Part shown: in pieces, positions 44,364 through 54,060 of the stretch | How positions within the stretch are numbered: the stretch's first letter is position 1 | How the letters are laid out: each line of letters starts with the position of its first letter | Source: Chloroflexi bacterium HGW-Chloroflexi-4 | GTDB lineage: Bacteria; Chloroflexota; Anaerolineae; Anaerolineales; Anaerolineaceae | Length of the DNA: 64,000 nt | Direction: 5' to 3' | NCBI GenBank assembly: GCA_002840715.1 | Contig: PHBW01000023.1 | Coordinates: forward strand, 49,973 to 113,972 | Translations under genes and position numbers: made by a program | The notes under the pieces: model-generated | The model's input: only the letters and a program-made list of their open reading frames with translations | Told to the model about the DNA's origin: nothing | The model's database searches: none

Positions 44364-45584
44364 ATGGATCAAAGTAATATTTCAAGTGAAATTCAAAAAA
44401 AGGTTGAAGCAAACCGCGAAGAAATCTTAAAATTTATGCGAGAAATTTGCGCCATCCCAAGCATGAACTCGCAATTAAAAGACGTCGGCATCCGAATCAT
44501 TGACGAAATGAAGAATCTTGGATTCGATGAGGCGCGTTTTGACAAAATGGGTAACGTGGTCGGAAGAATTGGCAGTGGTAAAAAGACACTTGTATTTGAT
44601 TCGCATATTGATACCGTCGGTATCGGCGATGCATCAGTTTGGAAATGGGACCCTTTTGAAGGAAAAATTGAGAATGGCATGCTTTATGCTCGCGGCGCCT
44701 GTGATGAAAAAGGCAGCACCCCAGGCATGATCTACGGCATGGCCATTGCTCGCGATCTTGGATTACTGGACGATTGGACGGTCTATTATTTCGGCAATAT
44801 GGAAGAATGGTGTGACGGGATTGCCCCAAACACCTTTGTTGAAGTGGATCCTAAAGTTCGTCCCGATTTTGTGGTGATCGGCGAACCGACTAAAATGCAG
44901 GTCTACCGTGGACATAAAGGACGTGTGGAACTGAAAGTGGTTGCCAAAGGGAAAAGCGCACACGCCGCCAGCAATCAGCTTGGTGATAATGCCATTTACA
45001 AATTACTTCCCATCATTGCCGGCATCTGCGACCTTGAACCGCAGTTGGGTGATCATCCCTTTCTGGGGCATGCCAAAATCACGGTCAGTGATATGACCGT
45101 TAAGACCCCTAGTCTGAATGCAGTTCCTGATGAAGCCACAATTTTCATTGACCGCCGCATGACCTTTGGTGAAACCAAAGAGGCTGCGATTGAACAAATT
45201 AAAGCCCTCATCCCTGAAAAGGATAAAGCATCCATCACCGTCGAAGAGCTTTTTTATGACGAGGCTTCATATACCGGTTTTGTCTTTCCGGTGGATAAAT
45301 ACTTCCCAGCATGGGCTATTGAGGAGGAGCATCCCCTAGTTCAGGCCGGGCAGGCGGTTAAACAAGCCATTGGATTGCCTGAAAGCAAACCCGGTAAATG
45401 GGAATTCAGCACGAATGGTATCTATTGGGCAGGAAAAGCGGGCATCCCGAGTATTGGATTTGGCCCCGGCGATGAAATCTATGCACACACGGTGGGTGAG
45501 TGTGTACCGCTTGATGAAGTGGTTAAAGCCACTGAATTTTACAGTTTATTACCAAAAATGATCGATAAGGAACAAAAGGCTTAA
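44364..45584 (+). CDS. YgeY-type M20 family hydrolase
   Basis: A 406-residue metallohydrolase; the ATG at 44,364 is preferred because the ribosome binding site GGAG lies between it and an upstream ATG. The M20 zinc site is visible as FDSHIDTVG, ARGACDEKGSTPG, NMEEWCDG, IGEPTK and the final YAHTVGECVP. The E-W-C-D-G and I-G-E-P-T-K-M-Q pattern is that of the selenium-metabolism-linked YgeY family. In the E. coli purine cluster YgeY is essential for uric acid use, probably opening a late intermediate. Confidence 0.88.
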   Translation: MDQSNISSEIQKKVEANREEILKFMREICAIPSMNSQLKDVGIRIIDEMKNLGFDEARFDKMGNVVGRIGSGKKTLVFDSHIDTVGIGDASVWKWDPFEGKIENGMLYARGACDEKGSTPGMIYGMAIARDLGLLDDWTVYYFGNMEEWCDGIAPNTFVEVDPKVRPDFVVIGEPTKMQVYRGHKGRVELKVVAKGKSAHAASNQLGDNAIYKLLPIIAGICDLEPQLGDHPFLGHAKITVSDMTVKTPSLNAVPDEATIFIDRRMTFGETKEAAIEQIKALIPEKDKASITVEELFYDEASYTGFVFPVDKYFPAWAIEEEHPLVQAGQAVKQAIGLPESKPGKWEFSTNGIYWAGKAGIPSIGFGPGDEIYAHTVGECVPLDEVVKATEFYSLLPKMIDKEQKA

Positions 45585-45642
45585 ATCTGAGTGATTATCG
45601 ATAGTTGAATAAATAATTTATAAACCTTATAAAGGAGTTACT

Positions 45643-46623
45643 ATGCAAACATTCTTACATGGTCGTGATTTAATTAGTGACCTCGACTTCTCCAAAGAAG
45701 AAGTTGAAACCGTCTTGGATATGGCTTTTGATCTCAAACGCAAGCGTGCTATTAACGAACTCACCCCCTATTTGCGTGACAAAGTTTTAGCCATGTTGTT
45801 CTTCTTTAGCAGCACCCGCACGCGCGGCTCTTTTGAAGCCGGTATGGCTCACCTTGGCGGACACGCGGCTTTCATTGAATCCCGCACCACCCAAATCTCA
45901 CACGGTGACACACCCAAAGAGATCGGCGAGATCTTCGGCCGCTATTTTGATGGAATCGCAATCCGACACGTCGATTGGGGATTGGGTAATAAATATTTGA
46001 ATGAAGTTGCAAAAGCATCTCGTGTGCCTGTTTTGAACATGCAGTGCGATGTCTACCACCCCATGCAGTGCCTTGCTGATCTGATGACCATCATGGAGAA
46101 AAAAGGCCGTGACTTGCGTAAGAAGAAAATGGTCATTTCCTGGGCATATGCAGCATCGTATCAGAAACCCATATCTGTTCCACAGTCGCTAGCCATACAA
46201 ATGCCCCGTTTTGGTATGGATATTGTTCTTGCCCATCCACCCGAATTCAAGTTGATGCCCGAGATCATGGATCAGGCGTATGAACAAGCCAGAAAATTCA
46301 ATGTTGGTTTTGAAGTCACTGATGATATGGATGCAGCTTTTAAGGATGCCGATGTGGTTTATCCGAAATCGTGGGGTGCTTTGGTTCATACCTCCGACCC
46401 TGAAGAAGGCGCTCGCATTATTGACAAGTACAAAAGCTGGATCACCGATGAACGCCGCATGGCGTTGGCCAAGCCGGATGCCATTTTCATGCATCCTTTG
46501 CCCGCGGACCGCAACATAGAAGTAACCGATGCTGTAATCGACGGACCTCAATCCGTTGTTTACGATGAAGCCGAAAACCGAATGCACGTGCAAGAAGCGG
46601 TAATGGCTTTGACAATGAGTTAA
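45643..46623 (+). CDS. YgeW-type knotted carbamoyltransferase
   Basis: A 326-residue protein. FSSTRTRGSFEAG is the carbamoyl-phosphate loop, CDVYHPMQCLADLMTI the second, and HPLPADRN the C-terminal motif. The overall pattern is that of YgeW, a knotted transcarbamylase of purine clusters. It would transfer a carbamoyl group from a ureido compound onto phosphate (the degradative direction), giving carbamoyl phosphate for the neighbouring kinase. An AAGGAG site precedes the start. Confidence 0.9.
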   Translation: MQTFLHGRDLISDLDFSKEEVETVLDMAFDLKRKRAINELTPYLRDKVLAMLFFFSSTRTRGSFEAGMAHLGGHAAFIESRTTQISHGDTPKEIGEIFGRYFDGIAIRHVDWGLGNKYLNEVAKASRVPVLNMQCDVYHPMQCLADLMTIMEKKGRDLRKKKMVISWAYAASYQKPISVPQSLAIQMPRFGMDIVLAHPPEFKLMPEIMDQAYEQARKFNVGFEVTDDMDAAFKDADVVYPKSWGALVHTSDPEEGARIIDKYKSWITDERRMALAKPDAIFMHPLPADRNIEVTDAVIDGPQSVVYDEAENRMHVQEAVMALTMS

Positions 46624-46656
46624 TCAAAATCAAAAAGACAAAAAGGACTAGGAATA

Positions 46657-47600
46657 ATGAGTAAATTAGCAGTAGTTGCAATTGGTGGTAACTCTTTAAT
46701 TCTCGATCCAAAGAAAGTCACCGTAGAAGACCAATATATTGCCGCGGCGGAAAACATATTGCTGACATGATTGAAGCTGGCTGGGATGTAGCCATCGGTC
46801 ATGGAAACGGTCCGCAGGTTGGCTTTATTTTGCGCCGGTCTGAAATTGCCGCCAAGTATGAGGGTATGCATGAAGTTCCCCTCGAAGTTTGCGGTGCTGA
46901 CAGCCAGGGTGCCATTGGATATGCCATCCAACAAACTTTGCAAAATGAACTCATTAATCGCGGCATTAAGAAACCTGTTGCCACAGTGGTCACTCAAGTT
47001 AAAGTGGATAAGAACGACAAGGCTTTTCAGAATCCAACCAAACCCATTGGCGGATTCATGGAAGAAGCTGAAGCTAAAAAACGCCAGCAAGACCTCGGTT
47101 GGAATGTGGTCGAAGACGCCGGACGTGGTTATCGACGTGTTGTCGCTTCTCCGATCCCTGTGGAAGTGGTTGAAATTGAATCAGTGCGTACACTGCTTAA
47201 CAGCGGCACCTGTGTCATTACTGTTGGCGGTGGAGGCATCCCTGTTATTGATAACGGCAAGGGCGGCTGTGTTGGTATTGCAGCCGTGATTGACAAGGAC
47301 TTTGCCAGCAGTCTGTTGGCCAGTCTGATCAAAGCTGATCTTTTCATCATCTCCACAGCTGTTGAAAAAGTAGCCATCAATTATGGCAAGCCAGATGAAA
47401 AATGGCTGGATCACATGACTGTGGCAGAAGCCAAAGCCTATTTGGATGAAGGAATTCACTTTGCAAAAGGGTCCATGGCTCCAAAAATCCAGGCCATCAT
47501 TAATTACTTCGAAAATGGCGGCAAAGAAGCCCTTATTACCAACCCCGAGAATATCGGCCGGGCGTTGAAAGGCGAAACTGGAACACGCATCACAAAATAG
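46657..47600 (+). pseudogene. arcC: Carbamate kinase split by a frameshift
   Basis: An ATG at 46,657 begins SKLAVVAIGGNSLILDPKKV (the nucleotide-binding start) and continues to DQYIAAAENILLT, ending at TGA (46,768-46,770). The remaining enzyme, from HIADMIEAGW through NGPQVGFILRRSE, CGADSQGAIGYA, AGRGYRRVVASPIP, VGGGGIPVI and HFAKGSMAPKI, lies in another frame. About seven bases seem to be missing near 46,745-46,760. The second frame has its own ATG at 46,767, overlapping the first stop as ATGA, so two coupled peptides are possible. It would make ATP from carbamoyl phosphate. Confidence 0.85.
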
Positions 47601-47612
47601 TTGGTTTTTAAG

Positions 47613-47653
47613 AAGAGGGTTATACTTATTCGATAACCCTCTTTTGATTTTTT
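47613..47653 (+). terminator. Terminator after carbamate kinase
   Basis: Stem AGAGGGTTAT / ATAACCCTCT with loop ACTTATTCG, then TTTTGATTTTTT. It separates the enzyme genes from the importer genes. Confidence 0.85.
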
Positions 47654-47693
47654 AAGATCAGGGCGAAAAATTTTAATATAACTTGTCTAGAGG

Positions 47694-47730
47694 TTGAGAT
47701 AAAATTGATTTAAGTGTTGTATGGACAACA
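47694..47730 (+). promoter_or_regulatory. Putative promoter and palindrome before the BMP gene
   Basis: TTGAGA, 17 bases, TTGTAT, with the perfect palindrome TGTTGT-ATGG-ACAACA at 47,715-47,730 covering the -10. It shares TTGT/ACAA arms with the cluster-head operators but has one more central base. The rest of the spacer to 47,870 shows no purine riboswitch core; a GGAGG sits nine bases before the start. Confidence 0.45.
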
Positions 47731-47873
47731 TGAACAAAAAACACCTACCCGAATACAGCTAAACTTGTAAATGGATTGAAAGGAGGTGCAGTAGACGATC
47801 AATTGTTTGCTCGCAACCAATGTAATCCCTTTTTTAAAGATAAGTTGTTCTACTATTCCAAGGAGGAGTATTC

Positions 47874-49145
47874 ATGTTTTCTAAACGTATCTGGACCCTT
47901 GTAAGTTTGTTAGTGGTCATGGCTCTTGTGCTCGCTGCATGCGCCACCCCGACCGCCGCCCCTGTTGCAGTTGAAACAGAAGCCCCCGTTGCTGTTACCG
48001 AAGCACCTGTTGCAGCAACCGAAGCACCTGCCGAACCCTTCATTATCGGCATCCTGACTGTTGGACCCATCACTGATAATGGCTGGAGCACCGCCAATTA
48101 TCTGGGTGCAGTCTATGCACAGTCCAAAATTGAAGGCGCAGAATTGATCTATGCAGAGAACGTTAATGTCGCTGCAAACCCCAATACCACAGCCGCTCAA
48201 TTTGCCGAACAACTCCTTGAAAAAGGCGCCAATGTGATCATCTTCAACTCTGATGACATGAAAGACGGCGTTACTGAATTTACTGCAGCTCATCCTGATG
48301 TTCCTGTAATTTGGCTCACCGGCGATTTTGCATGGGAAGATGGCAAACGCTATCAGCCTGATATGAAGAGCGAAAGCGATGTCTTTGCAAAGATGGAATA
48401 TGGCAAAATGATGGCTGGCTGCGCTGCAGCTTTAACCACCAAAACCGGCAAAATTGGTTTCCTTGGTCCATTGATCAATGATGAAACTCGCCGCCTGGCA
48501 GCCGCCGCTTTCTTGGGCGCCGACTATTGTTGGAAGAGCATCAGAAATGAAACCACTCCCATCGACTTCAAGGTTACCTGGATTGGTATGTGGTTCAACA
48601 TCCCTGGTGTAACACTTGATCCCACCCAGGTTGCTGATACCTTCTATACTGATGGTTACGATGTTGTTATCTCTGGTATCGACTCAACTGAAGCTGTCAC
48701 CGAAGCCAAGAAATTCCGCGATCAGGGCGAAGACGTTTACGCCATTCAATATGATTATGAAAAAGCCTGTGACGTGGCTCCTGATGCCTGCTTGGGTGTT
48801 CCCTATTTCAACTGGGGTGTTAACTTGCTGCCCGTTATCCAATCAGTTAAAGACGGCACTTATACTCGCCAGTTTATCTGGTCAGATCCCGATTGGTCAG
48901 ATATCAACAATCCTGATACCTCACCGATTGGTTTCAAGAAGAGTGAAGGTTTATCTGCCGAGAATGGTGCTCTCCTTGATCAATTCATTGGAGAACTGGC
49001 TGGTGGATTGAATCTCTGGAAGGGACCGTTGAATTATCAGGACGGAACCGAATTCCTGGCCGACGGCGTTGAAGCCACTGACCAACAGATTTGGTATCTG
49101 CCTCAATTGCTCGAAGGAATGACCGGCGACTCTGTTGCCAAGTAA
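47874..49145 (+). CDS. BMP-family nucleoside-binding lipoprotein
   Basis: A 423-residue protein. A lipoprotein signal ends in LAAC (Cys23), followed by a flexible Thr/Ala/Pro linker with repeated TEAPV units (about 24-55). The BMP fold starts at FIIGILTVGPITDNGWSTAN and includes GKIGFLGPLINDE and YAIQYDYEKACDVAPDACLG. It captures nucleosides or purines outside the cell for the adjacent ABC importer, in line with the catabolic cluster around it. Confidence 0.88.
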   Translation: MFSKRIWTLVSLLVVMALVLAACATPTAAPVAVETEAPVAVTEAPVAATEAPAEPFIIGILTVGPITDNGWSTANYLGAVYAQSKIEGAELIYAENVNVAANPNTTAAQFAEQLLEKGANVIIFNSDDMKDGVTEFTAAHPDVPVIWLTGDFAWEDGKRYQPDMKSESDVFAKMEYGKMMAGCAAALTTKTGKIGFLGPLINDETRRLAAAAFLGADYCWKSIRNETTPIDFKVTWIGMWFNIPGVTLDPTQVADTFYTDGYDVVISGIDSTEAVTEAKKFRDQGEDVYAIQYDYEKACDVAPDACLGVPYFNWGVNLLPVIQSVKDGTYTRQFIWSDPDWSDINNPDTSPIGFKKSEGLSAENGALLDQFIGELAGGLNLWKGPLNYQDGTEFLADGVEATDQQIWYLPQLLEGMTGDSVAK

Positions 49146-49160
49146 TTGATCAAGTAATCA

Positions 49161-49197
49161 AAGGGAAGGCATTCATTTGCCTTCCCTTTCCTTTTTT
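49161..49197 (+). terminator. Terminator between the binding protein and ATPase genes
   Basis: Stem AAGGGAAGGC / GCCTTCCCTTT, loop ATTCATTT, tail CCTTTTTT. Partial read-through would give more binding protein than membrane parts. Confidence 0.85.
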
Positions 49198-49213
49198 ATC
49201 AAATTGAGGTTTC

Positions 49214-50695
49214 ATGGATGTCGAAGTACGCAACATTCACAAAACATTTGGCAAAGTTCACGCGAACAATAATATTTCGCTGACTGTAAAATCAGGCGAA
49301 GTGCAAGGAATTTTAGGTGAAAACGGCGCAGGTAAAAGCACCCTGATGAAGATCCTGTCCGGTTTCATCTCACTTGATGCTGGCAGTATTTTGTTGGATG
49401 GAAAAGAAGTTAATATCGCCTCTCCAGCTGATTCGGTTAAATTAGGAATCGGCATGCTGCATCAGGACCCTTTGGATTTTCCTCCTTTCAAAGTGTTGGA
49501 TAACCTGATTCTTGGCAGTCATGAAGGGATGATTCCTAATCGAAAAAAGGTTCGCCAGGAATTTATCGAACTTCAAAAACAATTCGATTTTTCAATTTCA
49601 CCAGATGCATATATTGATAGTCTTTCAGTAGGCGAACGACAGCAATTGGAAATCATTCGTCTATTGTGGCTGGGAGCAGAAGTTCTAATTCTTGATGAGC
49701 CTACCACCGGAATTTCTGCTGCACAAAAACTGCAGCTTTTTGCCATGGTTCGCAAGTTGTCAGAACAGGGCAAGGCTATCCTTTTTGTTTCACATAAATT
49801 GGAAGAAGTGGGAGCCTTATGCACCCAAGTTGCTGTTTTCAGGCAGGGTATGAATGTTGGGCAAATGCGTCCACCTTTTGACAACGATAAATTAGTTGAA
49901 ATGATGTTCGGAAAAATCCTCACCCGCAGCGATAAAAAATGCTGCGCACAAGAAAATGTCAATATCGAGGTCAGCGATCTTAAGATTGATGACGCTCGTT
50001 TACCTATAAAAAACGTGAATTTCTGCATCCAAAAAGGCGAAGTAATTGGTCTGGCCGGTATGGAAGGATCAGGGCAGGGGCTGCTACTCAGAGCACTGGC
50101 CGGAATTATTCGTCCAACTGGCGGACATCTCTGGTTGCATGAAGAGAATGGATCCAAAAGAGATTATGTTGGAAAGCATTATTTTGATTTTAAAAATGAA
50201 GGCATTTCATTCCTGCCTGCGGATCGGTTGGATGAAGGGCTCATTGCCGGACTTGACCTTAAAGAACACTTTATCCTAGCTGAGAAACAGAATGGTTTTT
50301 TTGTGGATACCAAAGCAGCCTTGCAATTAACAGAAAAACGCATCAAAGATTTCAACATTAAAGGGACGGCTGAGAATAAAGTTGAATCTCTCTCTGGCGG
50401 AAATCAACAGCGAGCTGAATTGGCGTTGCTGCGTCAACCGCTAAGATTACTCCTTTTGGATCATCCCACGCGTGGTCTGGATATTGAATCTACACTCTAC
50501 ATCTGGAGTAAATTAAAACAACGCTGTTCAGAGGGCGCCAGTATCTTCTTTGTGTCTTCTGATCTAGATGAAATTCTTCAGTATAGTGATCGCATCTTGG
50601 TCTTCTTCGGCGGCAAAGTATCAAAACCTCTTGACGCAAACGGTGTCTCTGTGGATCAATTAGGTCAGCTTATTGGCGGTAGGGGTTGGGAATAA
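49214..50695 (+). CDS. Nucleoside ABC transporter ATP-binding protein (two domains)
   Basis: A 493-residue protein with tandem ABC domains. The first has GENGAGKSTLMKILSG (Walker A), LSVGERQQLEIIRLLW and ILDEPTTG. The second is degenerate: GMEGSGQGLLLRALAG replaces the Walker A lysine, but SGGNQQRAELALLRQP and LLLDHPTRGLD are kept. This asymmetry is typical of the YufO/RbsA-type importers. It starts directly after the binding-protein terminator. Confidence 0.92.
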   Translation: MDVEVRNIHKTFGKVHANNNISLTVKSGEVQGILGENGAGKSTLMKILSGFISLDAGSILLDGKEVNIASPADSVKLGIGMLHQDPLDFPPFKVLDNLILGSHEGMIPNRKKVRQEFIELQKQFDFSISPDAYIDSLSVGERQQLEIIRLLWLGAEVLILDEPTTGISAAQKLQLFAMVRKLSEQGKAILFVSHKLEEVGALCTQVAVFRQGMNVGQMRPPFDNDKLVEMMFGKILTRSDKKCCAQENVNIEVSDLKIDDARLPIKNVNFCIQKGEVIGLAGMEGSGQGLLLRALAGIIRPTGGHLWLHEENGSKRDYVGKHYFDFKNEGISFLPADRLDEGLIAGLDLKEHFILAEKQNGFFVDTKAALQLTEKRIKDFNIKGTAENKVESLSGGNQQRAELALLRQPLRLLLLDHPTRGLDIESTLYIWSKLKQRCSEGASIFFVSSDLDEILQYSDRILVFFGGKVSKPLDANGVSVDQLGQLIGGRGWE

Positions 50696-51808
50696 ATGAA
50701 AAAGGATCATCGCATGGATAAAGATAAAACAAAAAATCCCAACCAGAATTCTTTTTTGATGCACATCCTCACCAACAGGGCAAGTTCAATGACTTTGGCG
50801 GTAATTCTGGCTTTGCTTTTTACCAGCCTGTTGGTGTGGATCATGAAGGTCAATCCCATCAGTGTTTTTGATACCATCCTTTCAGGTGCTTTTGGATCAA
50901 CCAACAATTTTACTCAAGTGATTCAAGCCTGGGTGCCTTTAGTTTTAGCATCCTTAGGACTTATGTTTACCTTTACTGCAGGCCTTTGGAATATCGGCAT
51001 GGAAGGCCAAATAGTAATGGGCTCGATTTTTTCTTACGGCATAATCCGAATCTTCGATGGTTCAGATGTTTCGAGCGCTTTGGTAATAATTTTATGCATC
51101 CTTGCTGGAATTATCGGTGGAGCTATTTGGGCTTTGTTGGTTGGTTTACTGAAGAATTTTGGCGGCGTGAATGAAATCTTCGGCGGATTGGGGTTCAATT
51201 TTATCGCCGATGCAATTATGCTATTTCTAGTCTACGGTCCATGGAAACCTGAGGGTGTTGCTAATGGTTCCACCAAAATGCTTGAAACCAGATTTTGGCT
51301 TCCGCAAGTTGAAGGTACATACCTGAGCCTGTGGGCATTAGGAATTGCGATTGTAAGTGTAATTGTGGTAACCGTCATTTTGCAAGGCACTTATTTTGGG
51401 TTGAAATTAAAAGCGGTTGGTAAAAACAATAAATCTTCATTCCTGTTAGGCATTCATACCAATCGCTACATGCTTTTAGCATTTGTGTTGTGCGGTGTTT
51501 TAGCAGGTTTGACAGGTGCTTTGCAGGTGACTGGTTTCAACCATGTGCTGCGTAATAACATATCCGGTGGATATGGTTATATCGGATTAATGGTTGGCAT
51601 GCTTGCCAATATTCAACCGTTGATTACAGCACCAATCGCCTTTATTTTTATTGCTTTAAGCAAAGGAGCGGCAGGGTTGGGAATTGATTTAAAACTAGAT
51701 TCGAATCTTGCAGGAGTCATTCAGGGTGCTCTAGTAATCTTCGTTTTGATTATGGATGGGGTAAGAAAAGTACTAAATAAGCGGAATAAAGGAGTGCAAA
51801 GTGGATAA
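50696..51808 (+). CDS. Nucleoside ABC transporter permease (first)
   Basis: A 370-residue membrane protein with about 10 hydrophobic segments in the BPD_transp_2 fold. GLWNIGMEGQIVMGSI and GVNEIFGGLGFNFIADAIML are conserved loops of YufP-type permeases. Starts one base after the ATPase stop and overlaps the next permease start. Confidence 0.92.
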   Translation: MKKDHRMDKDKTKNPNQNSFLMHILTNRASSMTLAVILALLFTSLLVWIMKVNPISVFDTILSGAFGSTNNFTQVIQAWVPLVLASLGLMFTFTAGLWNIGMEGQIVMGSIFSYGIIRIFDGSDVSSALVIILCILAGIIGGAIWALLVGLLKNFGGVNEIFGGLGFNFIADAIMLFLVYGPWKPEGVANGSTKMLETRFWLPQVEGTYLSLWALGIAIVSVIVVTVILQGTYFGLKLKAVGKNNKSSFLLGIHTNRYMLLAFVLCGVLAGLTGALQVTGFNHVLRNNISGGYGYIGLMVGMLANIQPLITAPIAFIFIALSKGAAGLGIDLKLDSNLAGVIQGALVIFVLIMDGVRKVLNKRNKGVQSG

Positions 51809-52793
51809 TTCTTGGGTAATAAGTATTGGATCCATTTTTGCATGGGCTGCCCCTGTGATTTTTGGTGTGATGGGTGAAACGATCACTGAACGCGCCGGGG
51901 TTATGAATCTGTCACTCAATGGCAGTCTCATCCTCACTGCCATGGTGGGGTTTGTGGTCGGCACAACCACCAACAGTTTCTTGCTTGGGTTTGTCGCTGC
52001 TGCCATTGTGGGCGCTTTGGTGGCGTTGTTGATTGCCTTCATGAGCATATCGTTAAAGCAATCTCAAGTGGCAGTGGGTTATGTGCTGGCGATTGCCACA
52101 AAAAGCCTGGCCTATTTCTTGGGTGCCCCCTATGTTGGCAAACCCGTCATGCTGCTGCCGCAGGTTCCGATTCCATTGTTGTCTTCGATACCGATTATCG
52201 GTCCCATTCTTTTTAAACAAACCATCCTTACCTATTTGAGTTACGTTGCTATTTTTGTGTGCTTTTGGTGGATATTTAAAACCCATCAGGGATTGGTTTT
52301 GCAAGGCATCGGAGAACGTCCATCAGCAGCTTATATTCGCGGTGTGAACGTCAACCGCATGCGTTATATCTATACCGCCATTGGCGGCGGTCTTGTGGGC
52401 ATTGGCGGCGCACTTTATTCTTTAAGTGTCAAAACCTGGAACGGACAATTATCAGGATTTGACGGTATCGGCTGGATTATTCTGGCGATCACCATCTTTG
52501 GAAGCTGGCATCCGCTCAAGGGAGCTTTAGGAGCCTATTTGTTTGTCTTGCTGCAATATCTTGGAATCGTTCTTCAGCCTTTGCTGCCCAATGTCAACTC
52601 TCGTATCTTCCAGGTTGCACCATTCCCATTGATGATTTTGGCGCTTTTATTCGTCAATATTGGCAATGCAGAATGGGTGGATCGCACCCTTGCTGGCTTG
52701 CCGGAAAATGTAAGAAGGACGATTGCCAAGGTGCTAAGGGCGATGAGAACCTCTCCGCCTGCAGCCTTGGGCATACCATTCGAAAAAGAATAG
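51801..52793 (+). CDS. Nucleoside ABC transporter permease (second)
   Basis: A 330-residue membrane protein. GETITERAGVMNLSLNGSLI is the N-terminal permease motif and GERPSAAYIRGVNVNRMRYI the coupling-loop region of YufQ-type partners. It overlaps the first permease by eight bases. Together with the preceding genes it forms a complete importer. Confidence 0.92.
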   Translation: MDNSWVISIGSIFAWAAPVIFGVMGETITERAGVMNLSLNGSLILTAMVGFVVGTTTNSFLLGFVAAAIVGALVALLIAFMSISLKQSQVAVGYVLAIATKSLAYFLGAPYVGKPVMLLPQVPIPLLSSIPIIGPILFKQTILTYLSYVAIFVCFWWIFKTHQGLVLQGIGERPSAAYIRGVNVNRMRYIYTAIGGGLVGIGGALYSLSVKTWNGQLSGFDGIGWIILAITIFGSWHPLKGALGAYLFVLLQYLGIVLQPLLPNVNSRIFQVAPFPLMILALLFVNIGNAEWVDRTLAGLPENVRRTIAKVLRAMRTSPPAALGIPFEKE

Positions 52794-52800
52794 GCACTGT

Positions 52801-54048
52801 ATGGCACAATATACCGGTTACAAGTGTTCGATTTGTAACAAGGAATACCTACCAGCCTCAGTCTTATACGCTTGTCCAAATTGCAACGGAAATCTGGATG
52901 TTGTGATTGATTATGAATATCTCAGTCACAAATATCAACCAGAAGACATCACCTCACGAACAGATTTTTCTTTATGGCGGTATTTGCCGTTGCTTCCAAT
53001 TTCAGATCCAGGAGGAGAGCGAACACCTCTCCACCATGTTGGTTGGACCCCTCTTTATTCCCCCCCAACATTACAAAAATCACTGGGTTTACAGCATTTC
53101 TGGCTGAAAGATGAGGGAAAAAATCCCACCGCATCCTTCAAAGATCGCGCCTCTGCGGTTGTTGTAAGCAGGGCACGAGAAATCGGTGCTGAAATTATTG
53201 TCACTGCTTCAACCGGCAATGCCGGCGCAGCGCTGGCGGGCATGGCCGCCGCTGTCAGTCAAAAAGCAATTATTTTTGCGCCTAAAACAGCTCCACAGGC
53301 CAAGGTTGCCCAACTGCTGGTCTATGGTGCAAAAGTGATTCTGGTAAACGGCAATTATGATGCGGCTTTTGATCTGACCATTGAAGCTGCTCGGGAATTT
53401 AATTGGTATTGCCGCAATACGGGTTATAACCCTTTTACGCTTGAAGGCAAGAAGACAGCCGCATTTGAGATATGGGAACAAATCTGTCTTGAACTTGAAG
53501 AACACACAAAGCCGTTGTGCATTTTTGTCTCGGTTGGAGATGGCAATATTATTTCAGGACTCCACAAAGGATTTAAAGAGCTATTCGCTTTAGGGTGGTT
53601 AAAACAGATGCCGCGTATTTTTGGCGTTCAATCTGAGAAATCGGCGGCTATTGCCAACGCCTATTTTGCCAACACTGAAACCATAGTTCCGGTATCAGCT
53701 ACAACAATCGCAGATTCCATCAGTGTGGATTTGCCGCGGGACGGTGTTCGCGCCGTCCGTGCCTCAAGAGACACCGGAGGAGCCTACCTTACTGTTGAGG
53801 ATGATGATATCATCAGGGGAATCAGTGAGCTTGGTGCCTGTGGTATTTTTTGTGAACCTGCCGGATCTACTGCTTATGTCGGTCTTAAAAAAGCGATTTC
53901 AACAGGCATGATTTTTGAAGACGATCCGGTTGTTGTGGTTAATACAGGCAACGGATTGAAAGATGTTCGTGCAGCCATGATGGCCGTTGAGGCACCTCCG
54001 ATCATAGAACCAGATCTAAAATCACTCAAAAGTTTTTTGCATCTATAA
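52801..54048 (+). CDS. Threonine synthase-like PLP enzyme
   Basis: A 415-residue fold-type II PLP protein. An N-terminal zinc ribbon has C-x-x-C pairs (CSICN, CPNCN). TPLYSPPTLQKSLG, the PLP lysine K114 in NPTASFKDRAS, ASTGNAGAALAGMAA and VSVGDGNIISG follow. It resembles threonine synthases, but its location eight bases after the importer suggests a beta-elimination role in the purine cluster, possibly on diaminopropionate-type intermediates (inference). Confidence 0.75.
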   Translation: MAQYTGYKCSICNKEYLPASVLYACPNCNGNLDVVIDYEYLSHKYQPEDITSRTDFSLWRYLPLLPISDPGGERTPLHHVGWTPLYSPPTLQKSLGLQHFWLKDEGKNPTASFKDRASAVVVSRAREIGAEIIVTASTGNAGAALAGMAAAVSQKAIIFAPKTAPQAKVAQLLVYGAKVILVNGNYDAAFDLTIEAAREFNWYCRNTGYNPFTLEGKKTAAFEIWEQICLELEEHTKPLCIFVSVGDGNIISGLHKGFKELFALGWLKQMPRIFGVQSEKSAAIANAYFANTETIVPVSATTIADSISVDLPRDGVRAVRASRDTGGAYLTVEDDDIIRGISELGACGIFCEPAGSTAYVGLKKAISTGMIFEDDPVVVVNTGNGLKDVRAAMMAVEAPPIIEPDLKSLKSFLHL

Positions 54049-54060
54049 AGGACTTCAAAC

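Noticed and set aside
47654..47870. Purine or xanthine riboswitch before the nucleoside importer
   Set aside because: No conserved core of either class could be aligned; a protein operator explains the palindrome better.
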